From the NCBI GenBank assembly GCA_003135055.1, contig PLDF01000478.1, positions 1 through 64,000 of the forward strand: a DNA stretch of 64,000 bases, in the 5' to 3' direction. Shown in pieces: positions 52,443 through 60,701 of the stretch (its first letter is position 1; every line of letters starts with the position of its first letter). This DNA comes from Bryobacterales bacterium (GTDB lineage: Bacteria; Acidobacteriota; Terriglobia; Bryobacterales; Bryobacteraceae). Under the pieces are notes generated by a model. It was not told where the DNA came from and did no database searches. It saw nothing but the letters and a program-made list of their open reading frames with translations. The position numbers and the translations under genes were made by a program.

Positions 52443-54149
52443 TCAGGTTACCGTAAATTGGGCCGTCAAGGGGAGCGATTGATTACGTTTCTTATCGGTG
52501 ACCTTCACCCTTAAAGTGTACGAACCCGGGGTCAGCTTCCAGTCCTTGACACTCAGAAATTTCTCGACTGTGACCTGGCTGGCGTTGGCTTCCGGTATCT
52601 GGCCCAAATCCTCGCTAAAGTCGAAAATCTTGTCGGCCGACCCGGTATGCGTCAGCTCGTAGCTGATCTGGCCCGAGGGCTTGTGGGTATTCTCATCGGG
52701 CCCGAAGTTGTAGACCTTAAAATAGATGCCGATTTTTTCTTCCTGCTTGAAGCTGTTGCCAAGGCGCGGCCGGACCTTGGTATCGCCCAGCACGAACATA
52801 CCGGTGCCAATGCTCTTGTCGGGCACGTGCTCCATGATGTCGGCGAGAATGAGCGAGCTAGCGCTGAGCTTATCGGGATCCATCCGCGGCACGGTAATGG
52901 CCTGCTCCATAATGGCGACATTGCCCGCCACCACATCCTTCGCCACCACGCTCAGCCGGAACGTCCCCGGCGGCAGCGGAATCGCCTTCTGATAGATGGA
53001 CCTGTTCTGGCTGAGCTGCTGGAGCATGGATGGCGAAATCGCGATGTTGACGGGGTCGTCGAAGGGCGTTGCCACCCGGCGATGGGTCATGCTGGTGATC
53101 CGGCCCAGGATTTCCAGCTCCGCCTTCTGCACGCCGTCCTTGGAACGGAACTGCAGATCCTTGTTGTCGAACTGAACCGTGACCGTCGCGATCACCGAAG
53201 CGTCGGTGATGGGGAAATAATCCACGCGCACCTTCATGGGCAAGATATTGTAGCTGATCTTCGATTTGATATCCGCTTCCAGGTCGGTCAGCTTGATCTT
53301 CGGCGCCTGCTGCAGCTTGGCGAACTGCTCGATGCGGTTGAATTCGTTCATGCTCTCCGGCTGGCCGCCGAAGGCTTGGCCCAAGTGCGTGCCGTCGGTA
53401 TTATTGAAGCGCTGGGTTTTGTCGGAGAGGCCCATCTGTTCCATCATGGTGAGGCCGGCGCCGGGGACATAGAGCAGCGCATCCTTTTCCGAAGGATCGC
53501 TGGTCATACGGAATTCGCCCGACATGGTGGGGTCGACGAACTCGATGATGATGTTGTTGCCGATGCCGTCTATATAGCGATAGCGCCACTGCTGGAAGGG
53601 GAACGTGGAGGTTTCACCGCCGCCCTCTTCCGGAGGCCGCTCATAGAAGCCGCCCGAGGAGTGGTCTTCAATCTCATCCGGAGGTCCGAAGGTGATGTAG
53701 ATGCGGCCGCGGTCCGTCTTCCAACCGGGGATGCCCGAGGCGTAATGCTCGTTGGCATACGCGATGCGGCGATAGTGCTCTTCCTTAAACTCGTTCTCTT
53801 CGGTATCGGGCGTGGGGTCGCGGCGCAGCCAGAACTGCTCGATGAACTGCTCGCGCTCCTCGTCGTTGTTCGCCTGCTTGAACGCGGAGCGCTCTTCGTC
53901 CGTGATGATGTAAGCCACATCCTCGTTCAACCACTTCTTGTATGGCGTTGCCAGCTCTTCGCGCGCCTTCTTTTCCTTGGCTTTGCGCTGCTTCTCCGTC
54001 ATTGGCCGGGCATTTGTCTCGCTCTGCGCCGGCGGGGCGGCCGGCTGTTGGTTCGCGGGGGGAGTGGTTTGCTGCTGCGGTCCCGCAAGAGACAGCCCTA
54101 GCAGAATGGAAATGGAAACACCGACTATGGAAAGGCGTGTAGCGTTCAT
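52443..54149 (-). CDS. GWxTD-domain protein
   Basis: Secreted or envelope protein of about 568 residues carrying the GWxTD domain, named for the motif seen here as GIPGWKTDRGRIYITFGPPDEIE near residues 140-160; the domain is common in Acidobacteria and of unknown function. Signal peptide about residues 1-24, then a Pro/Gln-rich linker and a Lys-rich helix. The C-terminal third contains beta strands resembling an immunoglobulin-like fold (LTPGSYTLRVKVTDKKRN). The ATG at 54149 is preferred; a GTG at 54158 is in frame. Probably co-transcribed with the outer-membrane protein gene downstream. Confidence 0.88.
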   Translation of the reverse strand: MNATRLSIVGVSISILLGLSLAGPQQQTTPPANQQPAAPPAQSETNARPMTEKQRKAKEKKAREELATPYKKWLNEDVAYIITDEERSAFKQANNDEEREQFIEQFWLRRDPTPDTEENEFKEEHYRRIAYANEHYASGIPGWKTDRGRIYITFGPPDEIEDHSSGGFYERPPEEGGGETSTFPFQQWRYRYIDGIGNNIIIEFVDPTMSGEFRMTSDPSEKDALLYVPGAGLTMMEQMGLSDKTQRFNNTDGTHLGQAFGGQPESMNEFNRIEQFAKLQQAPKIKLTDLEADIKSKISYNILPMKVRVDYFPITDASVIATVTVQFDNKDLQFRSKDGVQKAELEILGRITSMTHRRVATPFDDPVNIAISPSMLQQLSQNRSIYQKAIPLPPGTFRLSVVAKDVVAGNVAIMEQAITVPRMDPDKLSASSLILADIMEHVPDKSIGTGMFVLGDTKVRPRLGNSFKQEEKIGIYFKVYNFGPDENTHKPSGQISYELTHTGSADKIFDFSEDLGQIPEANASQVTVEKFLSVKDWKLTPGSYTLRVKVTDKKRNQSLPLTAQFTVT

Positions 54150-54534
54150 ACGGCGCACTGCTCACTGCACTGATTGGAATCGACTGCCATCTATTGTAGA
54201 TCCTAATGCTTGCACCGGTCAATCCGTGAAGGCCGGTCACACTGTGCCGCGAAAGGTAGCCACAGGTTTTCGGGAGATGTTAACTGCTTATTTTCAACGG
54301 ATTACAGATGTGGAGCGAGCCCAGGGCCTGGCGTAGAGTAGCCAGCACGTTTCCAATCGCATATTTGCCGGATCAAAGCCAATTGCTTAACGGCCCGCTG
54401 AGGCAGTGACAGCGTCACATAGTTTCACTCGCAGATTTGCCGGACCGAAGCCGAGCGCTCGGCGCGGCTCGGAAGACGCAGCCCATGGGGCCGCGCTACT
54501 GGCACGCGGATTGCTCATCTGAAGAGTGGAGGGC
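54150..54534. other. Non-coding spacer
   Basis: No supported gene. Two related segments near 54367-54386 and 54432-54452 share TTGCCGGA(T/C)C(A/G)AAGCC, a possible short direct repeat. Promoters for the GWxTD gene (minus) and for the small protein (plus) should lie here. Confidence 0.4.
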
Positions 54535-54666
54535 ATGGCAATGGCAGCCATAGTGATTGTGGGAGCGGTGGTGGGAAGCTTTGCGGGAGCGTTCGTGCTG
54601 CAGAAGGCTGCGCTCGAAGGATTGTTCCGCATGATGAACGCAGACCGCCGCACCCGCCGCGAATGA
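54535..54666 (+). CDS. Small single-pass membrane protein
   Basis: A 43-residue protein with one hydrophobic helix (AAIVIVGAVVGSFAGAFVLQ) with GxxxG-like small-residue spacing, then a basic tail (MMNADRRTRRE). GGAGGG lies 5 nt before the ATG. Too short to assign; it could be a membrane-complex accessory subunit. It converges with the next small gene. Confidence 0.5.
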   Translation: MAMAAIVIVGAVVGSFAGAFVLQKAALEGLFRMMNADRRTRRE

Positions 54667-54688
54667 CGCTTCCGGGGGTGGCAACTCG

Positions 54689-54820
54689 CTATTTCCGCGA
54701 GCCGCGCTGCGGGTTCTTCAACTGCGACTGGCGCATCTTGGCCTTCTTCCGTTTGGGCTTGCTGATCACAAAAGTGCCGCTGCCCAGATACTCCGCTTTG
54801 AAAAGTTTATCTTCCGCCAT
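54689..54820 (-). CDS. Small basic protein of unknown function
   Basis: A 43-residue protein (MAEDKLFKAEYLGSGTFVIS, then a Lys/Arg-rich KPKRKKAKMRQ). A ribosome site AAGGA precedes the ATG at 54820. The charge pattern suggests nucleic-acid or ribosome binding. A longer in-frame opening to 54961 lacks a start site and overlaps the metallopeptidase gene, so it is rejected. Confidence 0.5.
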   Translation of the reverse strand: MAEDKLFKAEYLGSGTFVISKPKRKKAKMRQSQLKNPQRGSRK

Positions 54821-54860
54821 AATTGATCCTTCATTGTACCGCGCATTATCCTGAAACCAG

Positions 54861-56108
54861 ATGCCCAAAAAACCGGGAGTCCGGGCGGTTGCCGCCTGGT
54901 TTTCCCTTTTCCTCTGCTTCCTGCAGGCGGCGCCGGCCTCAGACCAAAGCCCCGTATGCAATCAAGTGCCGGCGATCCTGGCGGAACTGACCGAAATTAC
55001 CGGCATGAAGCTGCATCACCCGGTTCCCTGCGCCTTGATCAGCAAGGACGACGTCAACAAGTTCCTCAAGGATCGCGTCAAGAAAGCGGAGAAACCCAAC
55101 GAGATCCGCGCCGAAGAGCTGACGCTGAAGAAATTCGGTTTTATTCCCGCCGATTTCGATCTGGCCAAGAACATGGTGGATCTGCTGACCGAACAGGCCG
55201 CTGCATTTTACGACTATAACAAGAAGAAGCTGTTTCTCACCGAAACCACCTCGGCCGAATCGCAGGCGCCGGTGCTGGCGCACGAGTTGGCGCATGCGCT
55301 GGCCGATCAGAATTACAATCTGGCGAAGTTCATCGACCAAGGACGCAAGAGCGACGACGGGTCCGCCGCGCGGTTGGCTGTGATGGAGGGGCAAGCCACA
55401 TGGCTGATGTCGGAGTTCCTGGCGCGCAAAAGCGGTCAGTCGCTGAAGAACTCGCCGGCCCTGGTGGAGATGATGAGCAAGCTGAGCGATTCGAGCGGCG
55501 GCCAGTATCCGGTGTTCGAGAACGAGCCGCTCTACCTGCGCGAGACGCTGGTGTTCCCGTATACCAAGGGCTTGCTGTTTCAGAACGCCGTATTGCAACG
55601 CGACGGCCGCCGGAGCTTCGGCGAAGTCTTCGACCACCCGCCGGTCTCGACGCAGCAGATCATGCAGCCCGATACGTACTTCAAGGGAACCAAACCCACC
55701 GACCCGAAATTGCCGGACCCGAAACTGCCGCGCGGCTACAAGAGCCTGGTGGGCGGAAGCGGAACGTTGGGCGAGTTGGAGCATCACATCCTGCTGGCGC
55801 AATATCTGGATGCAGCCGCGGCGGACGAAATCGCGCCGCATTGGCGCGGCTGCAACTTCGAGCTGGTGGAAAACAAGCAGGCCGGGCGCGTGGCGCTTCT
55901 CTACGCCGTGGAGTGGGATAGCGAAGACATCGCGCGGCGATATTTCGAGGCCTACCGCCAGGCGATGAAGAAAAAATGGAAGCAGATGACGGTCGCCTCG
56001 GAATCGGTGGACCAGATAGACGGCTCCGGCGACGACGGCCGTTTCCAGTTGCGGCGCACCGGCGCCACGGTGACCAGCGTGGAAGGGCTCGAAGGTGCGG
56101 TAAACTGA
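54861..56108 (+). CDS. Secreted zinc metallopeptidase-like protein
   Basis: A 415-residue exported protein with signal peptide (residues 10-26, VAAWFSLFLCFLQAAPA). HELAH at 141-145, with Glu176 in VMEGQATWLM, forms a gluzincin-type zinc site. The region around (TTSAESQAPVLAHELAHALADQNYNLAKF) is characteristic of a group of Acidobacterial proteins of unknown substrate. The C-terminal part contains FYWEWDSED-like strands (VEWDSEDIARRYFEAYRQ). It is followed by the thioredoxin-like gene after 4 bp, making an operon. Confidence 0.8.
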   Translation: MPKKPGVRAVAAWFSLFLCFLQAAPASDQSPVCNQVPAILAELTEITGMKLHHPVPCALISKDDVNKFLKDRVKKAEKPNEIRAEELTLKKFGFIPADFDLAKNMVDLLTEQAAAFYDYNKKKLFLTETTSAESQAPVLAHELAHALADQNYNLAKFIDQGRKSDDGSAARLAVMEGQATWLMSEFLARKSGQSLKNSPALVEMMSKLSDSSGGQYPVFENEPLYLRETLVFPYTKGLLFQNAVLQRDGRRSFGEVFDHPPVSTQQIMQPDTYFKGTKPTDPKLPDPKLPRGYKSLVGGSGTLGELEHHILLAQYLDAAAADEIAPHWRGCNFELVENKQAGRVALLYAVEWDSEDIARRYFEAYRQAMKKKWKQMTVASESVDQIDGSGDDGRFQLRRTGATVTSVEGLEGAVN

Positions 56109-56112
56109 GAGT

Positions 56113-56652
56113 ATGCGTACATTTCTCGCGGCCATTCCGTGTCTTGCCGTTCTGTTTCTTACGGCGATCGCCTCCGACGCGGCCTCACTACCGCGGAAAG
56201 CGGCCGAGCTACAGATTCAGATGAACGGCGCCAAGCCGATCGAATTGAGCGAATACCGCGGCAAACCGGTGGTGCTGGCGTTCATTCTCACCACCTGTAC
56301 GCATTGCCAGTATACCACCGGGCTGCTGGTGAAACTGCAAACCGAATTCGTATCCAAGGGATTGCAGGTCATCGAGTGCGCCGTCAATGACGGCGCGGCG
56401 GCCGATGTGCCGAGCTTCATCAAGCGCTTCCAGACCAATTTTCCAGTCGGCTACAGCACCGATCAGGTTGGCGTACTGAGCTTCCTGCAACATCCGCAGA
56501 CCGCGATTCCGCACATGCCCATGCTGGCGTTCATCGACCGGCACGGCGTCATCCGCGACCAGTATCAGGGCATCGATGCGATGCTGAGCGACGAGGCCAC
56601 GCAGGAAGAAAACCTCCGGGCGGAGATCTTGAAGCTGATTGCGATACGGTAA
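56113..56652 (+). CDS. Secreted thioredoxin-fold protein (TlpA/AhpC-like)
   Basis: A 179-residue exported redoxin. Signal peptide residues 1-23. The active-site CTHC is Cys62-Cys65 in FILTTCTHCQYTT, then a cis-Pro loop (AIPHMPMLAFIDRHG). It would catalyse thiol-disulfide or peroxide chemistry in the periplasm. The gene follows the metallopeptidase. Its 3' 426 bp (56227-56652) recur at 58776-59205 in a truncated copy. Confidence 0.85.
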   Translation: MRTFLAAIPCLAVLFLTAIASDAASLPRKAAELQIQMNGAKPIELSEYRGKPVVLAFILTTCTHCQYTTGLLVKLQTEFVSKGLQVIECAVNDGAAADVPSFIKRFQTNFPVGYSTDQVGVLSFLQHPQTAIPHMPMLAFIDRHGVIRDQYQGIDAMLSDEATQEENLRAEILKLIAIR

Positions 56653-56656
56653 TGGG

Positions 56657-56675
56657 GCGGACCCCCCTGGTCCGC
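56657..56675. repeat. CCCCCCTGG-cored palindrome, left of FRG gene
   Basis: GCGGACC (56657-56663) and GGTCCGC (56669-56675) pair perfectly. A sister palindrome with the same core is at 57889-57907; the two flank the FRG gene. It may also serve as the terminator of the thioredoxin-like gene. Confidence 0.6.
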
Positions 56676-56779
56676 GTAGGCGTTGAAATAAGGCTGCTGC
56701 CAAGGTTCCGCAATGGGGCTTAGGCTCGTCTTGGCCTAACCTCTGTTGTTGCGGTCGCTAGCTCCCAGAGCCGGCCCTC

Positions 56780-57799
56780 TTGGGTTCTTGCTGCTGGGAA
56801 CGGGATTTCGGGACAGTTGGCCGGCCGGTGCGTCATTTCCCAGTTAGCCGTATCTGGGGGCTGCGGCCCGTCAGTCGGCGACTCTCGCTGCCGAGTGCCG
56901 TCTCTCTCTCGCCGACAATCGCATCGGCCAATCTCAAGAATGGTCCGCGCGTTAAAGTAAAGGTTGGCAACTGCGGGCACCAGATCATGGACCTTGGCGA
57001 ACTTCGAAATATCGAAGATGCAATCAGGATTGGCGCTGACCTTCGTCACTGTTGGTTTCGCGGCCACTCAAGAATCTTCGGTTCGCTTCTGCCAAGTGTG
57101 CACCGCGCGCCTTTCTTCTCTGCGCGAGAGAACATCGAGTTCTGGGCAGGGCAACGCTTCCGTCTAAGGGCCGCGTCGTATAAAGCCGACTTGCCCAAGT
57201 GGGATGATCATGTCTCTTGGTTGCTGCTGATGCAGCACCATTGTGCTCCGACACGACTCCTGGACTGGACCGAGAATGTACTTGTGGCACTTTACTTCGC
57301 GGTGTCCAACACCGAGAGTGAAGACGGCGAGCTGTGGTGTATGAACCACGGAGAGTTGAACTGGCGCAGCGCGGACTGGAAAGCTTGCTTTCCGGACAAC
57401 CCTCCAATACGGTACCTTGCAGCAGCAGCATTCCTAGGCAAGGAGGAGCTAGCCAGGTTTGCAACTGAGATACGCTGCCCGACGATCAATGGGCCGCTCG
57501 CCCTTATTCCGCCTTTCCAGTTTCCCCGCATGGCAGCACAGATGAGCAGGTTCACGATTCACACTTCGACGGATTCTCAGGAGCAGATCGAGTTCTTACT
57601 GCAAGGGCCGTCATCCCTCGTTCGGTATGTCGTCCCAGCGAACGCTAAAAAAAGTCTGTCCGGACATCTCGCTCGGCTGGGGTTCTCGCACGAAACCCTA
57701 TATCGCAGCCTGGACGCGCTTGGACGGACCATTAGAGACGAAATCGTAGAGGCCGACTTTGACATTGAGCCACCGCCTGAATTTGGCGAAACGCACTAA
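56780..57799 (+). CDS. FRG-domain protein
   Basis: A protein with the FRG domain (Phe-Arg-Gly): CWFRGHSRIFGSLLPSVHR, then WLLLMQHHCAPTRLLDWTENVLVALYFAV, the two best-conserved blocks, and PFQFPRMAAQMSRFTIH. FRG proteins are often in accessory or defence loci and some appear to be effector enzymes, but the function is not established. The likely start is uncertain: the ATG at 56780 adds 70 residues of poor quality; an ATG at 56987 (MDLGELRNIEDAI) is the best alternative and would give 270 residues. The gene has no partner and sits between two related palindromes inside a duplicated segment, so it was probably acquired. Confidence 0.75.
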   Translation: MGSCCWERDFGTVGRPVRHFPVSRIWGLRPVSRRLSLPSAVSLSPTIASANLKNGPRVKVKVGNCGHQIMDLGELRNIEDAIRIGADLRHCWFRGHSRIFGSLLPSVHRAPFFSARENIEFWAGQRFRLRAASYKADLPKWDDHVSWLLLMQHHCAPTRLLDWTENVLVALYFAVSNTESEDGELWCMNHGELNWRSADWKACFPDNPPIRYLAAAAFLGKEELARFATEIRCPTINGPLALIPPFQFPRMAAQMSRFTIHTSTDSQEQIEFLLQGPSSLVRYVVPANAKKSLSGHLARLGFSHETLYRSLDALGRTIRDEIVEADFDIEPPPEFGETH

Positions 57800-57888
57800 G
57801 CGGATGGAATAGTTGGCAGTTGGCCCTATAACGCCGGGCTCGTAGATGTGTGTCGGTCGACATGAGCCCCAAGTCCTCTGGAGGAAAC

Positions 57889-57907
57889 CGGGTCCCCCCT
57901 GGACCCG
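57889..57907. repeat. CCCCCCTGG-cored palindrome, right of FRG gene
   Basis: CGGGTCC (57889-57895) and GGACCCG (57901-57907) pair perfectly around CCCCT. Counterpart of 56657-56675; a third, inverted relative (CGGACCAGGGGGGCC) lies at 57971-57985. Confidence 0.6.
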
Positions 57908-57943
57908 CTCTTCGCTACGCCACTTCACCCTCATTTGATCCCC

Positions 57944-57969
57944 AAAAAAGGCCGACGAGGGCGTCGGCC
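57944..57969 (-). terminator. Intrinsic terminator on the minus strand
   Basis: Read on the minus strand, GGCCGACG (57969-57962) pairs with CGTCGGCC (57957-57950) and is followed by six T (57949-57944). It is placed downstream of the truncated alanyl-tRNA-editing copy and so ends its reading direction. Confidence 0.75.
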
Positions 57970-57997
57970 GCGGACCAGGGGGGCCGCCCTACTAAAA

Positions 57998-58293
57998 CTA
58001 AAGCTTGGCCAGCACTTGTTCCAGGTGCGCGGCATCGGGCACGCTGCCCTGTGCGATTCTGGCATTGCCGCCGCCGCGTCCGCCGGCTTCGGCGATCGCA
58101 GCCTTGAGCGCCTTGCCGGCGTCGATTCCGGAATCCTCCGACACCGCGAACACGACCGACGGCGGCTCGGCCAGCGTGGCCGTGAATATGGCTTTCGACT
58201 GCGCGGTGAAGTTCTGCGCCACGGCGCGCAGCTCATCGAGGCTGCCGCGCGCAGACCGCTGCGAGACGCGGCGGAATCCATCGGCCTCCTGGC
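57998..58293 (-). pseudogene. 3' fragment of an alanyl-tRNA-editing gene (duplicate)
   Basis: Encodes the last 95 residues of the AlaX-like protein at 59287-60504: DGFRRVSQRSARGSLDELRA, then AVSEDSGIDAGKALKAAIAEAGG and QGSVPDAAHLEQVL. It aligns base for base with 59336-59612. There is no 5' part, and the frame runs on into unrelated DNA upstream. Product of a tandem duplication. Confidence 0.75.
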
Positions 58294-58541
58294 CGAGCGA
58301 GCGCCATGTCGTCCACCGCGACATCCCGGCAGTCAGCAAAGCTAAGGCCATCAGGGATATGCCGCCGACGCCGCAAAAGAGCCAATCAGAGATTGGGTAG
58401 CACGCACCACAAGACCAGCCATGCCACTGACGCCAGCAGAGTCCGTGCAAAAGCTGGCCGCGCCTGAACCCGCTACGCAAGCGCAGCGCCTGTAGCCGGT
58501 TCAGCTAAAATGAGAAAGCCAACCCAAGGGACCAGCGACGA
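58294..58541. other. Junction spacer of the tandem duplication
   Basis: Unrelated to both duplicated genes; no gene found. It leads to a small coiled-coil gene. Confidence 0.4.
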
Positions 58542-58742
58542 ATGACACCAGAAGAGAGATACGCCAAAATCGACGAGCGCCTCGACGCAATAGCCATGCA
58601 CCTCGAACTAACCTCAGCAATGGTGCATGACAACGAAACCCGATTCGAGGCACAGATGGGCAGGATTCTCACAATCGTGGAAAGCCTCGCCAACACCGCC
58701 GCAGACCACCAGCGCCGCATCGAGCGACTCGAAGACAAGTAA
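58542..58742 (+). CDS. Small coiled-coil protein
   Basis: A 66-residue protein (MTPEERYAKIDERLDAIA, then a heptad-like LEAQMGRILTIVESLANT and RRIERLED) predicted to be a helical coiled coil. Small proteins opening with MTPEER are frequent in Acidobacteria; none has a known function. It is a complete gene, AGCG-rich upstream, sitting at the junction of the two duplicate copies. Confidence 0.6.
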   Translation: MTPEERYAKIDERLDAIAMHLELTSAMVHDNETRFEAQMGRILTIVESLANTAADHQRRIERLEDK

Positions 58743-58775
58743 CACGAACCGCGCGTCCAGGCCGAGTTCCGCAGC

Positions 58776-59205
58776 GGCGCCAAGCCGATCGAATTGAGCG
58801 AATACCGCGGCAAACCGGTGGTGCTGGCGTTCATTCTGACCACCTGTACGCATTGCCAGTACACCACCGGGCTGCTGGTGAAACTGCAAACCGAATTCGT
58901 ATCCAAGGGATTGCAGGTTATCGAGTGTGCCGTCAATGACGGCGCGGCGGCCGATGTGCCGAGCTTCGTCAAGCGCTTCCAGACCAATTTTCCAGTGGGC
59001 TACAGCACCGATCAAGTTGGCGTACTGAGCTTCCTGCAACATCCGCAGACCGCCATTCCGCATATGCCCATGCTGGCGTTCATCGACCGGCACGGCGTCA
59101 TCCGCGACCAGTATCAAGGCATCGATGCGATGCTGAGCGACGAGGCCACGCAGGAAGAGAACTTACTTGCGGGCGGAGATCGTGAAACTGCTGGCGATTC
59201 GGTAA
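58776..59205 (+). pseudogene. Truncated duplicate of the thioredoxin-like gene
   Basis: Near-identical to 56227-56652 (offset 2549), including CTHC and the AIPHMPMLAFIDRHG block, but without the first 38 codons: the signal peptide is missing. Near the 3' end, CTCC of the original is replaced by an 8-base TTACTTGC, shifting the frame so that the real stop is lost and reading would end at 59243. It cannot be exported and is probably dead. Confidence 0.8.
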
Positions 59206-59286
59206 GTGGGGGCGGGGCTTGGCAGGGTCTGAGCCGCGCTTGAGTGTTCGTTCGCGGTCGGCGAATTGTAAGCGATGCTTGCGGCT

Positions 59287-60504
59287 TTATTTGGCAGGCC
59301 GCGGGCCGGCCAGGAGGGCCGCCCTACTAAGCACCTGTTCCAGGTGCGCGGCATCGGGCACGCTGCCTTGCGCGATTCTGGCATTGCCCCCTCCGCGTCC
59401 TCCTGCTTCGGCGAGCGCGGCTTTCAGCGCTTTCCCGGCGTCGATTCCGGAATCATCCGACACCGCGAAAAGCACCGACGGCGGCTCCGCCAGCGTGGCC
59501 GTGAATATGGCCTTCGGCTGCGCCGTGAAGTTCTGCGCCACGGCGCGCAGCTCTTCGAGGCTGCCGCGCGCAGCCCGCTGCGAGACGCGGCGGAATCCAT
59601 CGGAATCGGGCGCGGTGTTGCGATACAATTCGCTGCCGCGATAGGCCGCAAGGTCGAGTTCCAGCTTGCGGTGAGCCTTCTCGGCTGCGCGCGCGGCTTC
59701 CATTTGCGCCGCGAGCATGGCCGGCACTTCATCGAGCGGCGAAGAGAAAAGCTGCGCGGCTTTCGAGAGCGCTTCGAAATCGGCGCGGGCGCGGCCCACG
59801 GCGCGCGATCCGCAAAGAAATTCCACGCGCACGGTCTGGCGGATCTTATCGAGCTTGCGGATCAGGATCGGCCCAATCTCGCCGGTGGAGCGCACGTGCG
59901 TACCTCCGCAAGCGCTGCGGTCAAGCCCGTCAATCGAGACGATGCGCAGCGTGCCATCGCGATCCGATGGCTTGCGCAGACCGTGCACCTCGGCGGCGTT
60001 CTGAAACTCCACAGCGACCGGGCGATTCTCGAAGACCACCTGGTTGGCGCGACGCTCGGCTTCAAGAATAGTGCGCGGCTCCACAGGGCCGCCTTCGATA
60101 TCGATGGTGGCGCTCTCCGCGCCCAGGTGAAAACTGACGGTCTTGAGGTGGAACAACTCTTCGAAGACAGCCGAGAGCAGGTGCTGGCCGGTGTGCTGCT
60201 GCATGTGGTCGAAGCGGCGAGCCCAATCGACGGCGCACTCGACGGTGGCGGCTTCCACGGGGCTTGCCTCCACAACCCCTGGCTCCACAATCCCCGCGAG
60301 CTTGTGAGCGATGCGCTCGTCTTCATCGACGACGTCGAGCACGGCGACGCCCGCGATGGAGCCAGTATCGAACGGCTGCCCGCCGGATGTGGGATAGAAC
60401 GCGGTGCGGTCCAGGTATATGGTACGTCCGTCATCGGTGCGGCCGGTGATGCGCGCGGTGAAGTGGCGCAGGTAGGAATCGGTGTAGTAAAGGCGTTCGG
60501 TCAT
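59287..60504 (-). CDS. Alanyl-tRNA editing protein (AlaX-like with DHHA1 domain)
   Basis: A 405-residue stand-alone tRNA-editing protein that would hydrolyse mischarged Ser- or Gly-tRNA(Ala). The zinc site is HTGQH (in HMQQHTGQHLLSAV) plus Cys and His of SACGGTHVRSTGEIG. The N-terminal TRITG/IYLDRTAFYPTSGGQPFD part matches the AlaX entry domain, and the C-terminal DHHA1 domain (GGGNARIAQGSVPDAAHL) matches the end of AlaRS. No aminoacylation domain is present. The start is ATG 60504; a longer in-frame opening to 60594 is rejected. Its 3' part is duplicated at 57998-58293. Confidence 0.88.
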   Translation of the reverse strand: MTERLYYTDSYLRHFTARITGRTDDGRTIYLDRTAFYPTSGGQPFDTGSIAGVAVLDVVDEDERIAHKLAGIVEPGVVEASPVEAATVECAVDWARRFDHMQQHTGQHLLSAVFEELFHLKTVSFHLGAESATIDIEGGPVEPRTILEAERRANQVVFENRPVAVEFQNAAEVHGLRKPSDRDGTLRIVSIDGLDRSACGGTHVRSTGEIGPILIRKLDKIRQTVRVEFLCGSRAVGRARADFEALSKAAQLFSSPLDEVPAMLAAQMEAARAAEKAHRKLELDLAAYRGSELYRNTAPDSDGFRRVSQRAARGSLEELRAVAQNFTAQPKAIFTATLAEPPSVLFAVSDDSGIDAGKALKAALAEAGGRGGGNARIAQGSVPDAAHLEQVLSRAALLAGPRPAK

Positions 60505-60664
60505 GGAGACATTGCTATTTTGACAGATGGCCGGACAGATGGGCGAGCTTGCGAAGGCGGCGGGAGGCTTAAGCGGAGGAGTCGCTCCTGCCAAGGCGCG
60601 CCCTGCAAATGCCCGGCAGCAACGTTTTCCGCTGTCACGCCCATGGAATCGATCGTGCGTATAT

Positions 60665-60694
60665 GCGAATATCGCGTATTAGGGCGATATTCGC
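60665..60694. promoter_or_regulatory. Perfect 11-bp dyad upstream of the pca operon
   Basis: GCGAATATCGC (60665-60675) and GCGATATTCGC (60684-60694) are exact complements separated by 8 bp, ending 7 bp before the first gene's ATG. Placement fits an operator for a repressor or activator of the pathway (IclR- or LysR-type regulators control pca genes elsewhere). No regulator gene lies in the window. Confidence 0.55.
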
Positions 60695-60701
60695 GCAATC
60701 C

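Noticed and set aside
60505-60594. 30-residue N-terminal extension of the alanyl-tRNA-editing protein
   Set aside because: The homology begins at ATG 60504 and the extension is not conserved-looking.
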